From contig NZ_JACSNR010000001.1 of the NCBI RefSeq assembly GCF_016901815.1, forward strand, positions 409,786 to 473,785: 64,000 nucleotides of DNA, given 5' to 3'. A program made the position numbers and the translations under genes. Shown here one piece after another: positions 34,166 through 41,136 of the stretch (its first letter is position 1; each line of letters starts with the position of its first letter). The notes under the pieces were generated by a model. It worked only from the letters and a program-made list of their open reading frames with translations, did not search any database and was not told the DNA's origin. This DNA comes from Hydrogenoanaerobacterium saccharovorans. Its GTDB lineage: Bacteria; Bacillota; Clostridia; Oscillospirales; Ruminococcaceae.

Positions 34166-35216
34166 TACCAGTGTCGGGGTTGGTCTTGCCGCCATCGGTG
34201 GTGCTGGAGGTGTTGTCCTCAGTAACGGTCTTCTCGTCCAGCTCTACATCAGAGATAGCGTAGGCACCCAGCTTGCGGGTCTTGAAGGTCCAGGCCTCAT
34301 AGTCCTCGTCCCACTCCAGGCCCTTGATAGCCTTGGCGCCGTCCTCGGTTACTTCGTATACATAAGCATCCTCATCAACGTAGATGTAGGCAGTACCGAT
34401 CTTGTTGAAGGAAGGAGCGTACTCGAAAGTCAGGAAATCGATGTTAGCATAGTCATACATAGCAGCGAATTCCTTGTTGAAGTCAGTGTTGTTCTTCAGG
34501 TTCAGCTTGCCCTGACCAGTAACATCAACTTCGAACTCGAACAGGTCGCCAAAGGTCAGAGTCTCTTCGCCTTCCAGCTTCTCGCCAGCCTTGTCCTTAA
34601 AAGCAACCAGCTTGGCATCGGTCAGGTCAGAAATATCATACAGATTTTCTGCCTCAAAGCCGTACTCAGAACCAATAGCAGCAGTGATATGCTTCTTGTA
34701 AGCATTGCTATCCTTCAGATCAGAAGAATTCTTGTAGATAGAAATTTCACCGCACAGATCAGTGGTCTTGGTTGCTTCACCCTCGGGGACGGTGAAAGTA
34801 ATAGCATAGAAGTAATTATCGCCAATCTTCACCAGTTCAATTTCAGGCTTCTCTTCCAGCTTGCCAACAGTCCAGTCAGCCTTAACCTTCAGACCCTTAA
34901 CGGTATCCTTATCGCTGAACATAACCTCTTCACCCTTAGCATTACGGGTATACAGAGGCAGAGCAACCTTAGTACCGCCCTCGATAACGCTTACATCAGC
35001 AGCCTTATCTACGGAATAGGGAATAGCACCCTTGTCATGGGAATCCATGTCATCATCGTCTGTGTAGAACTTACCATCGTCATTAACGTCTACCAGCACA
35101 GAAGCGCCAGTGCCAGGAACAATCCAAGCCTTGGGTTCCTCATTGGCAGCGAAGGCAACAGTTGTCATGCCAGCTGTCATAACTGCAGCCAGAGCAAGAG
35201 CAAAAATCTTCTTCAT
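34161..35216 (-). CDS. Secreted surface-type protein with truncated sorting signal
   Basis: The 351-residue protein starts MKKIFALALAAVMTAGMTTVAFA, a standard signal peptide with AFA cleavage motif. The mature part is acidic and beta-rich with no family I recognise ('ASVLVDVNDDGKFYTDDDDMDSH', 'KLGAYAISDVELDEKTVTED'). It ends GGKTNPDTGR-stop. NPDTG right after a Thr/Ser-rich linker resembles the sortase motif of Oscillospiraceae surface proteins, which is normally followed by a membrane segment and basic tail; here both are missing. ATG 35216 follows AGGAGGAAAACAAAC. Its promoter contains a poly-G tract, suggesting phase variation. Confidence 0.8.
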   Translation of the reverse strand: MKKIFALALAAVMTAGMTTVAFAANEEPKAWIVPGTGASVLVDVNDDGKFYTDDDDMDSHDKGAIPYSVDKAADVSVIEGGTKVALPLYTRNAKGEEVMFSDKDTVKGLKVKADWTVGKLEEKPEIELVKIGDNYFYAITFTVPEGEATKTTDLCGEISIYKNSSDLKDSNAYKKHITAAIGSEYGFEAENLYDISDLTDAKLVAFKDKAGEKLEGEETLTFGDLFEFEVDVTGQGKLNLKNNTDFNKEFAAMYDYANIDFLTFEYAPSFNKIGTAYIYVDEDAYVYEVTEDGAKAIKGLEWDEDYEAWTFKTRKLGAYAISDVELDEKTVTEDNTSSTTDGGKTNPDTGR

Positions 35217-35296
35217 GTTTGTTTTCCTCCTAAAAATTTTTCTGTGAAACAATCAACAAATTTTCCCGTCGATTGAAAATCTGTTGCTGTAAGGCC

Positions 35297-35323
35297 ATTA
35301 TACCCCCCCCCGCACTTTGTCAA
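35297..35323 (-). promoter_or_regulatory. Surface protein promoter with nine-G spacer
   Basis: TTGACA and TATAAT flank a 15-base spacer made of AAGTGC and nine G residues. A change of two G residues would give the ideal 17. This is the layout of slipped-strand phase-variable promoters. The remaining gap up to 35535 is A/T-rich and shows nothing else. Confidence 0.8.
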
Positions 35324-35535
35324 CCCTTTTTTGATGCCTTTTTGTAATTTTTCTGTAATTTTCTCAGCTTTTTCTGCCTGATCCTTCCATTTTGGAGGAA
35401 AATCCTGCATTTTTCGGGCAATTCGAGGGGAATTTCCGCTCTATTTTGTCATTTTTCCTGCATATTTTGGAAAATTTCCGGCCTGAGTTCTTCACTTTGT
35501 GGAAAACTTTCTGTGGAATCCTGTGTCCCGGGCAT

Positions 35536-35573
35536 AAAAAAACCGGCCCTCCCCAGCGGGAGAACCGGTTTTT
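35536..35573 (-). terminator. Terminator after queT
   Basis: AAAACCGG...TCCC pairs with GGGA...CCGGTTTT, with seven T residues on the minus strand. Confidence 0.85.
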
Positions 35574-35630
35574 GATCTGTATGTGTTTTTGCCCTATGGC
35601 AGGACAGGGACAGACAGGCCGCAAGTTCCG

Positions 35631-36170
35631 TCAGTCAATATTCGAGAATACCCGGAAAGCCAGTCCGCTGGACTGGAGATACCGGTAAAGCGGCAGACCG
35701 ATCACAAAGCAGGCAATGAATTCACCCAGGCCTACGCTGCCGAAGTTGAGCCAGAAAATACGCAGGTCAAAGGTGGGCGACATTACCATGGTCAGCTCTC
35801 CGCCCACCACCAGTGCATTGAGCAGCACCGGCATCAGAGCCGAGAGAATCGGCAGGCCCCGGAACTGAATATCCCGGAACTTATAGGTGAGTACCGCAGC
35901 CACAAAAGTAGCACCTGTACCCAGGAAAATATCCCAGATACCAATAATATTGGTACCCAGTGCCAATCCATAAATATTGGAAAGCGCACAGCCAATGGTC
36001 ACACCCCAGATGCCTGCCGGTGTGAAAAGCGGCAGCAGGGTGAATACTTCGGCAAACCGTACCTGGATCTGTCCGAAGGAGAGTGCCGGAAACGCGGCGC
36101 AAAGTGCCAGATAAGCAGCGCCGATCAGTCCGGCTGCGGCAAGACGCCGCGCGGAACCTGTTTTAGTCAT
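35631..36170 (-). CDS. queT: Queuosine precursor ECF transporter substrate-binding protein QueT
   Basis: QueT is the substrate-binding S component of an ECF importer for a queuosine precursor. The 179-residue frame has the family pattern: LAAAGLIGAAYLALCAAFPALSFGQIQVRFAEVFTLLPLFTPAGIWGVTIGC (about 10-60), then ALSNIYGLALGTNIIGIWDIFLGTGATFVAAVLTY and the C-terminal GLGEFIACFVIGLPLYRYL. About five membrane segments. A probable preQ1 riboswitch covers its ribosome binding site, and a strong promoter lies at 36303-36331. The ECF energy module is not in the window. Confidence 0.93.
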   Translation of the reverse strand: MTKTGSARRLAAAGLIGAAYLALCAAFPALSFGQIQVRFAEVFTLLPLFTPAGIWGVTIGCALSNIYGLALGTNIIGIWDIFLGTGATFVAAVLTYKFRDIQFRGLPILSALMPVLLNALVVGGELTMVMSPTFDLRIFWLNFGSVGLGEFIACFVIGLPLYRYLQSSGLAFRVFSNID

Positions 36171-36180
36171 GATTCTGATG

Positions 36181-36226
36181 TCCTTTCGTAGTGTGGTTTA
36201 TAGTCAGGAACTTGCGACTGACTCTG
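36181..36226 (-). promoter_or_regulatory. Probable preQ1 riboswitch (class I-like) of queT
   Basis: On the minus strand GTCAG and CTGAC close a loop TCGCAAGTTC, followed by an A-rich tail ending AAAGGA. This matches the layout of preQ1-I aptamers, including the TCGCA loop start of the Thermoanaerobacter form. The tail is the queT Shine-Dalgarno sequence, so ligand binding should hide it and lower translation. Confidence 0.6.
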
Positions 36227-36302
36227 TCTTTCTCCCCCTGTCTGAGAAACCAGGGAAAAATACAGGCCTGATCGGGAGCTTCTCCGGTCAGGGGCGTCTG
36301 AC

Positions 36303-36331
36303 ATTATACAACTTTTGTCGGGAAATTGCAA
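36303..36331 (-). promoter_or_regulatory. queT promoter
   Basis: TTGCAA and TATAAT on the minus strand are 17 bases apart. The 125-base leader contains a further hairpin (CCTGA...TCAGG) before the preQ1-like element. Confidence 0.8.
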
Positions 36332-36441
36332 ATATTTTTCGCCCCCTCTCTTGCCAATTTTCACCGATTCCATTAAACTGTTGTATAGAGATTTTTTCCG
36401 TCCGGGGAAAAATCGGGTAATTATTACAGGAGGGCGTTTTT

Positions 36442-37215
36442 ATGTCGTATATACAGAATGTATATCCTATCCAGTCACGGGACGCCATTGCCCGGGATGT
36501 ATTCGACTATGTCGTTGCCTGCCCGGATATTGCTTCCCAGAGCCATGCCGGACAGTTCGTGCATATCCGGGTGGCAGGCCATACCCTGCGCCGGCCCATT
36601 TCCATCTGTGAAGTGAACCGCGAAAAGGGTACCCTGCGTCTGGTATTTGAAGTACGCGGTTCCGGTACAGAAGCCATGTCCATGCTGTCGGTGGGCGATC
36701 TGATGGATGTCATGGGTCCGCTGGGCAATGGATTCACACTGCTGTCCCCGGATTCCCGGGCGATTGTAGTCGGCGGCGGTATCGGTACCCCGCCCATGCT
36801 GGAAACTGCCAAGCATTACGCGGAAAACTGTACCGCGATCCTGGGCTTCCGGGATGCGGCCCATGTGATCCTGGACGAAGATTTTGACGCCTGCGGCTGT
36901 GATGTGCGTCTGGCTACCGATGATGGCTCCAAGGGACATCATGGCTTTGTAACCGACCTGCTCCGTCAGCGTCTGGAAGAAGGCGGCGCCGACATCATCT
37001 ATGCCTGCGGCCCCAAGGGAATGCTGCAGGCTGTGGCTGCCATTGCCGAGGAATTCGGTGTGCGCTGCGAAGTTTCGCTGGAAGAGCGGATGGCCTGCGG
37101 CATCGGTGCCTGTCTGGGCTGCGCTACCCCCATCCGGACTGCGGATGGCGGCATGACCTATAAGCATGTCTGCAAGGATGGTCCTGTATTTGACGCGAAA
37201 GAGGTGATCTTCTGA
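36442..37215 (+). CDS. pyrK: Dihydroorotate dehydrogenase electron transfer subunit PyrK
   Basis: PyrK carries FAD and a 2Fe-2S cluster and passes electrons from PyrD to NAD. The 257-residue frame has the flavin-binding GQFVHIRVAGHTLRRPISICEV (RPxS motif), the NAD-domain VVGGGIGTPPMLETA (about 110-124), YACGPKGMLQAV and a cysteine set MACGIGACLGCATPIR...HVCKDGPVF for the iron-sulfur cluster. ATG 36442 follows AGGAGGGCGTTTTT. Its stop overlaps the pyrD start by one base. The rest of the pyr genes are not in the window. Confidence 0.96.
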   Translation: MSYIQNVYPIQSRDAIARDVFDYVVACPDIASQSHAGQFVHIRVAGHTLRRPISICEVNREKGTLRLVFEVRGSGTEAMSMLSVGDLMDVMGPLGNGFTLLSPDSRAIVVGGGIGTPPMLETAKHYAENCTAILGFRDAAHVILDEDFDACGCDVRLATDDGSKGHHGFVTDLLRQRLEEGGADIIYACGPKGMLQAVAAIAEEFGVRCEVSLEERMACGIGACLGCATPIRTADGGMTYKHVCKDGPVFDAKEVIF

Positions 37216-38126
37216 TGGCAAACCTGAAGGTAAATATCGCCGGTGTGGAGTTCAAGAACCCCATTATCACTGCTTCCGGCTGTTTCGGATTCGGTCGGGA
37301 ATATGAGAAGATGTATCCGCTGGAAAAGCTGGGCGGTATGTCCCTGAAGGGGACAACCTATGCCGAGCGTCTGGGCAATCCCCCGCCCCGGATCGCAGAG
37401 ACCGCTTCGGGTATGCTCAATAGCGTTGGCCTGCAGAACCCCGGCGTCAAGCATTTTATCAAGGAAGAACTGCCCTATCTGCTGGATAAGGGTACTGTAA
37501 TCATTGCCAACGCTGCCGGCAGCGCCCTGGAGGACTACCGGATGCTGGCTGAGGAACTGGATCAGTCCGCTGTGGATATGATCGAGCTGAATATTTCCTG
37601 CCCCAATGTCAAGAGCGGCGGCATGACCTTCGGCGCCAGCTGTGAAAGCGCTTCGGAGATCGTCCGGGAGATCCGCAAGGCCACTTCCAAGCCGCTGATG
37701 GTCAAGCTCTCCCCCAATGTCACCGACATCGTATCCATTGCCCAGTCGGTGGAGGCAGAAGGCGCAGATGCTGTCTCCCTCATCAACACCCTGGTGGGCA
37801 TGCGCATCGATATTGAGTCCCGCCGTCCCATTCTCCATCAGAACACCGGCGGCCTGTCCGGCCCGGCTGTGTTCCCGGTGGCCCTGGCCATGGTATGGAA
37901 GGTTGCCAATGCCGTGAAGATCCCCGTTGTAGGTCTGGGCGGCGTGGAGAAGTGGCAGGATGCCATTGAAATGATGCTCGCCGGTGCCACCGGTGTGCAG
38001 GTGGGTACTGCCATGTTCTATGATCCCTATGCCCCGCTGAAGATCATCGAGGGCATGAATGAATGGCTGGACCGCAACGGCATTGCCGATGTGGGTGAGA
38101 TCATCGGTCAGGTGCGTCCCTGGTAA
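37215..38126 (+). CDS. pyrD: Dihydroorotate dehydrogenase, class 1B catalytic subunit
   Basis: PyrD oxidises dihydroorotate to orotate in UMP synthesis. The 303-residue frame has FKNPIITASGCFGFGREYEKMYPLEKLGG, AETASGMLNSVGLQNPGV, LNISCPNVKSGGMTFG (catalytic Cys of class 1B in the SCPNV motif), MVKLSPNVTDIV, and GLGGVEKWQDAIEMMLAGATGVQVGTAMFYDP. ATG 37215 shares a base with the pyrK stop, so the two subunits are made together. ruvX follows nine bases later. Confidence 0.97.
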   Translation: MANLKVNIAGVEFKNPIITASGCFGFGREYEKMYPLEKLGGMSLKGTTYAERLGNPPPRIAETASGMLNSVGLQNPGVKHFIKEELPYLLDKGTVIIANAAGSALEDYRMLAEELDQSAVDMIELNISCPNVKSGGMTFGASCESASEIVREIRKATSKPLMVKLSPNVTDIVSIAQSVEAEGADAVSLINTLVGMRIDIESRRPILHQNTGGLSGPAVFPVALAMVWKVANAVKIPVVGLGGVEKWQDAIEMMLAGATGVQVGTAMFYDPYAPLKIIEGMNEWLDRNGIADVGEIIGQVRPW

Positions 38127-38135
38127 GGAGCGGCT

Positions 38136-38561
38136 ATGAAGATCCTTGCAGTGGACTACGGCGATGCCCGCACCGGCCTTGCCATCTGTGATGCCGGTGA
38201 GCTGCTGGCTTCCCCGGTGGGAGTGATCCATTCCCACCGCATGGACGAAGTGGTGCAGAAGGCAGCAGAAGCCGCCTGGGAACAGCGGGCCGAACGGATC
38301 GTGGTCGGAAATCCCATCAATATGAACGGCACCCGGGGCCCCCGGAGTGAGCTCTGTCAGGAGTTTGCCGCAAAGCTGGGGGAAGCGTCCGGTCTGCCGG
38401 TGGTGCTCTGGGACGAGCGCAGCACCACTGTCACCGCCATCAGCTACCTCAATGCCACCGATACCCGAGGCAAAAAGCGCAAGGCTGTAGTGGATGCTGT
38501 GGCTGCGACCATTATCCTGGAAAGCTATCTGGCCTGGCGGAAGAACAATCCCGAATCCTGA
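38136..38561 (+). CDS. ruvX: Putative Holliday junction resolvase / pre-16S rRNA nuclease YqgF
   Basis: YqgF-family RNase H-fold nucleases process pre-16S rRNA and are also annotated as Holliday junction resolvase RuvX. The 141-residue frame has ILAVDYGDARTGLAICDAG (first catalytic Asp), IVVGNPINMNGTRGPRSELCQEFA, LWDERSTTVTAISYL and the last motif KRKAVVDAVAATIILESYL with its Asp. Normal length. It is nine bases after pyrD and ends the transcript at a terminator. Confidence 0.94.
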   Translation: MKILAVDYGDARTGLAICDAGELLASPVGVIHSHRMDEVVQKAAEAAWEQRAERIVVGNPINMNGTRGPRSELCQEFAAKLGEASGLPVVLWDERSTTVTAISYLNATDTRGKKRKAVVDAVAATIILESYLAWRKNNPES

Positions 38562-38578
38562 CCCCCGATGAAACTAAA

Positions 38579-38618
38579 AAGGACCGGTCTCCCCATAAAA
38601 CGGGAGCCGGTCTTTTTT
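38579..38618 (+). terminator. Terminator of pyrK-pyrD-ruvX
   Basis: AGGACCGG..CTCCC and GGGAG..CCGGTCTT form the stem, followed by six T residues. Confidence 0.85.
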
Positions 38619-38628
38619 GACGCAAAAA

Positions 38629-38657
38629 AGAGGACACCGCTTTTGCAGTGTCCTCTG
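38629..38657 (-). terminator. Terminator after the DUF6612-like gene
   Basis: AGAGGACAC and GTGTCCTCT form the stem, with six T residues on the minus strand. Confidence 0.85.
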
Positions 38658-38679
38658 ATTTTCCAGAAAGGATATCCGA

Positions 38680-39471
38680 TTAAGCAGCAGCCAGTGCGCC
38701 AGCCAGCAGATCGTGGTCCACTTCGGTGTAGCTGTCCAGATCGTCCGGGAAGGATACGGTTACAGCGTCGCCAACAGCGTTGTATACGATGCTGACATCC
38801 ACGCTCATGGCAACTTCCTGACCCTCAGCGGTCATATTCATTACCATGTGTACCTTATCGCTCAGAACATTGTAGTCCTTGTCGATAACGCAGGTACCGG
38901 TCATCTCGCCGATGGTGTAGCTGCCGGTATCGCCTACCAGCTCATCCATGCCTTCCAGAGCATCGCTCAGGTACTCGTTCATCTTGTCCTGTGCAATGGT
39001 GTAGTTGAAGACATAGTTGCCGTTTTCATCTTCGGTCATCTCCAGCTTGTCCATGAAGTCACGGGAAGTGGCAGTGTTCATGGTAGCCTGACCGGCAATC
39101 TCCGAATACTCAAACGGAGCCTTTACCTTGGTGCCGGCGCCGTCATTCATATACAGATAGCCGTCCTTGAAGTACTCTTCGATTACAACTTCCTGACCCA
39201 GGATGCTGGTGTTCATCACCATAGCCATCTCCGACTCAGTGTCCGAGATCTTCTTGATCTGCATATCCGCAGACATCTTCATGCCCAGAGTCATGCCGCC
39301 CATATCCATGTCCATGGCGATCTCCATATCGCCATCCAGCGCATCCAGCGACATGCTCTTGACCAGAGCCTCGTCATAGATCTCTTCAGGAGTCTTTGCG
39401 GTTTCCTGGCTGCAAGCGGCCAGTGACAGTACCATCGCAGTACTCATCAGAACTGCAAGGATTCTTTTCAT
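38680..39471 (-). CDS. DUF6612-like lipoprotein
   Basis: The 263-residue protein starts MKRILAVLMSTAMVLSLAAC (lipobox LAAC). The mature part is rich in Met, Asp and Glu with alternating strands ('MEIAMDMDMGGMTLGMKMSADMQIKKI', 'VVIEEYFKDGYLYMND', 'YTIGEMTGTCVIDKDYNVLSDKVHMVMNM'), like the LolA/LppX-fold DUF6612 lipoproteins of Firmicutes. It should sit on the outer face of the membrane; the fold suggests binding of a hydrophobic ligand, but that is inference. ATG 39471 follows GGAGGGATAACAA. It has its own promoter with a perfect palindrome at 39519-39558. Confidence 0.8.
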   Translation of the reverse strand: MKRILAVLMSTAMVLSLAACSQETAKTPEEIYDEALVKSMSLDALDGDMEIAMDMDMGGMTLGMKMSADMQIKKISDTESEMAMVMNTSILGQEVVIEEYFKDGYLYMNDGAGTKVKAPFEYSEIAGQATMNTATSRDFMDKLEMTEDENGNYVFNYTIAQDKMNEYLSDALEGMDELVGDTGSYTIGEMTGTCVIDKDYNVLSDKVHMVMNMTAEGQEVAMSVDVSIVYNAVGDAVTVSFPDDLDSYTEVDHDLLAGALAAA

Positions 39472-39518
39472 TTGTTATCCCTCCATAACATTTTCTGTGG
39501 AAACTCCACATGGTTTAC

Positions 39519-39558
39519 ACCATAAATTTATGGTATCAGATTCCAGCCAGCGGCGCAA
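39519..39558 (-). promoter_or_regulatory. DUF6612-like gene promoter with palindromic operator candidate
   Basis: TTGCGC and TACCAT on the minus strand are 17 bases apart. The 16-base perfect palindrome ACCATAAATTTATGGT (39519-39534) overlaps the -10 box and start site, a good position for a repressor. Confidence 0.65.
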
Positions 39559-39654
39559 GTACTTTTTTATACAAAATCATCGTTCCGATTCTTACAGAGA
39601 TTCCCCTGTTTGGGCAAAATGTTGAAAAAATGCGGTACTGATGCCATTTTTGCG

Positions 39655-39691
39655 CCCCCTGCTCCCGGAAGCAGGGGGCTTTCTTTTTTTC
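39655..39691 (+). terminator. Plus-strand terminator with no gene before it
   Basis: CCCCCTGCT and AGCAGGGGG form the stem, followed by CTTTC and eight T residues on the plus strand. No plus-strand gene ends nearby; the nearest are on the minus strand. Confidence 0.7.
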
Positions 39692-39717
39692 ACAGAATCC
39701 GGTTTTCTGTACTAAAA

Positions 39718-39744
39718 AAGGAGGGCCGTCAAGCGGTCCTCCTC
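39718..39744 (-). terminator. Terminator after the 39763 lipoprotein gene
   Basis: GGAGG.CCG and CGG.CCTCC form the stem, with TTTTTT on the minus strand. Confidence 0.8.
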
Positions 39745-39762
39745 TTTTACAGGGAACTTGAT

Positions 39763-40311
39763 TCAGTTGTTGGAATCCCCATCCAGCAGCTCATGCAGCA
39801 CCAGTACGACTTCGTCATACTTTTCCGGATGGTAGGTTTCATACTTGTTGGGGTTGCCGGCATCTGCCAGCAGAGCCTTGCTCTCCTCACTTTCGGTGAG
39901 GATCTCCGCCGCGGCAATGCCCACAGCTTCCCGGCCTTCCCGCAGACATTCCAGGGTGGTTTCATCGGCCTGGGCCATCCAGGCTTCTACGCTGCTGCGC
40001 AGGGTGTCCTCCATGGAGGAGTCATACTCCTCGGCATAGTTGAGGACGCCGCAGGCTGCTATATAGACCTTGAGGCTGCTGCCCGCAGTACCCGGCTGAT
40101 AAGCCGCCAGGGCATCCATCATCTCCTGGACAGCGGGGTCAATCTCCCCTTCTGCCGCAGACGAGCTCTCTTCCTCCTGGGAAGAACTCTCCTCCGCCTG
40201 GGACGAGGAGCTCTGCTCGGTTTCCGGTTCGGACGAAGAGCTCTGCTCTGCCGAACAGCCGGCAAACATCATCAAAGACCCGCACAGAAGTACAGCCAGA
40301 ATCTTTTTCAT
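39763..40311 (-). CDS. Lipoprotein of unknown function
   Basis: The 182-residue protein has a lipoprotein signal MKKILAVLLCGSLMMFAGCS (lipobox FAGC), then a Ser/Glu low-complexity linker (about 20-50) and a helical domain of about 120 residues ('DPAVQEMMDALAAYQPGTAGSSLKVYIAACGVLNYAEEY', 'HPEKYDEVVLVLHELLDGDSNN'). I do not recognise a family. ATG 40311 is taken as the start; a TTG two codons earlier has better spacing to AAAGG and is an alternative. It has its own terminator. Confidence 0.7.
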   Translation of the reverse strand: MKKILAVLLCGSLMMFAGCSAEQSSSSEPETEQSSSSQAEESSSQEEESSSAAEGEIDPAVQEMMDALAAYQPGTAGSSLKVYIAACGVLNYAEEYDSSMEDTLRSSVEAWMAQADETTLECLREGREAVGIAAAEILTESEESKALLADAGNPNKYETYHPEKYDEVVLVLHELLDGDSNN

Positions 40312-40425
40312 AGCCAATACACTTGCCTTTCTTTCCTTGTATGCCCCTATCATAGTTCGGAAAATCGCACAAAAATATCAGTCAATTTTTAACAGGGTAT
40401 GAATTCTCACTTTTATTTCCAGCCA

Positions 40426-40932
40426 TCAGGAACGGGCGACTTTCTGGAAGGCGATTCGCTCCTCTCCGCCCCGGACATAGACGATTCCGCAGCGTTCAAA
40501 GCCGTTTTTCGCCAGGGCGCCCTGCATGGGCAGATTGTCCCGGTGGGTATCGATGCGCACATTGCCGCACTGCTCAAAGCACCACTGCAGGCAGAAGCTC
40601 CCCACACCCCTGGGAGCGCCCTCGCCCCGCTGGCTGGTGATGCGGTGCACAACGCCATAGGGGACCCGGTGATCCTTCCAGTCCCCCTGTTCGATCACCT
40701 TGTAGCTCTCGTCCTCGCCCACGAAAAAGACAAAGGTGCCTACAACCCGGCCCTGATCGTCCTCACACACATAGCTGACCCCGGCCCGGATGTCCTCCTG
40801 GAGCATTTCCGGTTCCGGATAGCCATTGGCCCACTGGGTGGGATTGCCATGCTCCGCCATAAAGACACGGGCATCGGCATAGAGCCGGAGCATCCGCTCG
40901 AGATCCTCCGGACGGCTTTTGCGTATTTTCAT
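40426..40932 (-). CDS. GNAT family N-acetyltransferase
   Basis: The 168-residue frame has the acetyltransferase pattern: IRKSRPEDLERMLRLYADARVFMAEHGNPTQW at the start, GRVVGTFVFFVGEDESY, VVHRITSQRGEGAPRGVGSFCLQWC (acetyl-CoA loop) and NVRIDTHRDNLPMQGALAKNGFERCGIVYV. 'HGNxxQW' and 'DTHRDNxxMQxxLxKNGF' are typical of the GNAT group annotated as ribosomal-type or antibiotic-type acetyltransferases in Clostridia. Substrate unknown. It stands alone between a lipoprotein and the YfcC gene. Confidence 0.85.
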   Translation of the reverse strand: MKIRKSRPEDLERMLRLYADARVFMAEHGNPTQWANGYPEPEMLQEDIRAGVSYVCEDDQGRVVGTFVFFVGEDESYKVIEQGDWKDHRVPYGVVHRITSQRGEGAPRGVGSFCLQWCFEQCGNVRIDTHRDNLPMQGALAKNGFERCGIVYVRGGEERIAFQKVARS

Positions 40933-41136
40933 TCTGATCCCCTCAATTCTGTTTTTCTTTCATCATAAACGCAAAGACGCTTTGATGTCAATTCCCTGAT
41001 TCGACAGATTTTTTACGGCTTGTAGCAAATGATACAGAGAATCCGCGATTCAACTCGGTAAAATAAAGATAATTATTTACACATTTTTCATAAAAAACTA
41101 TGAAAAATGCTACATTGCGGAAAAGGAGAGGGTATT

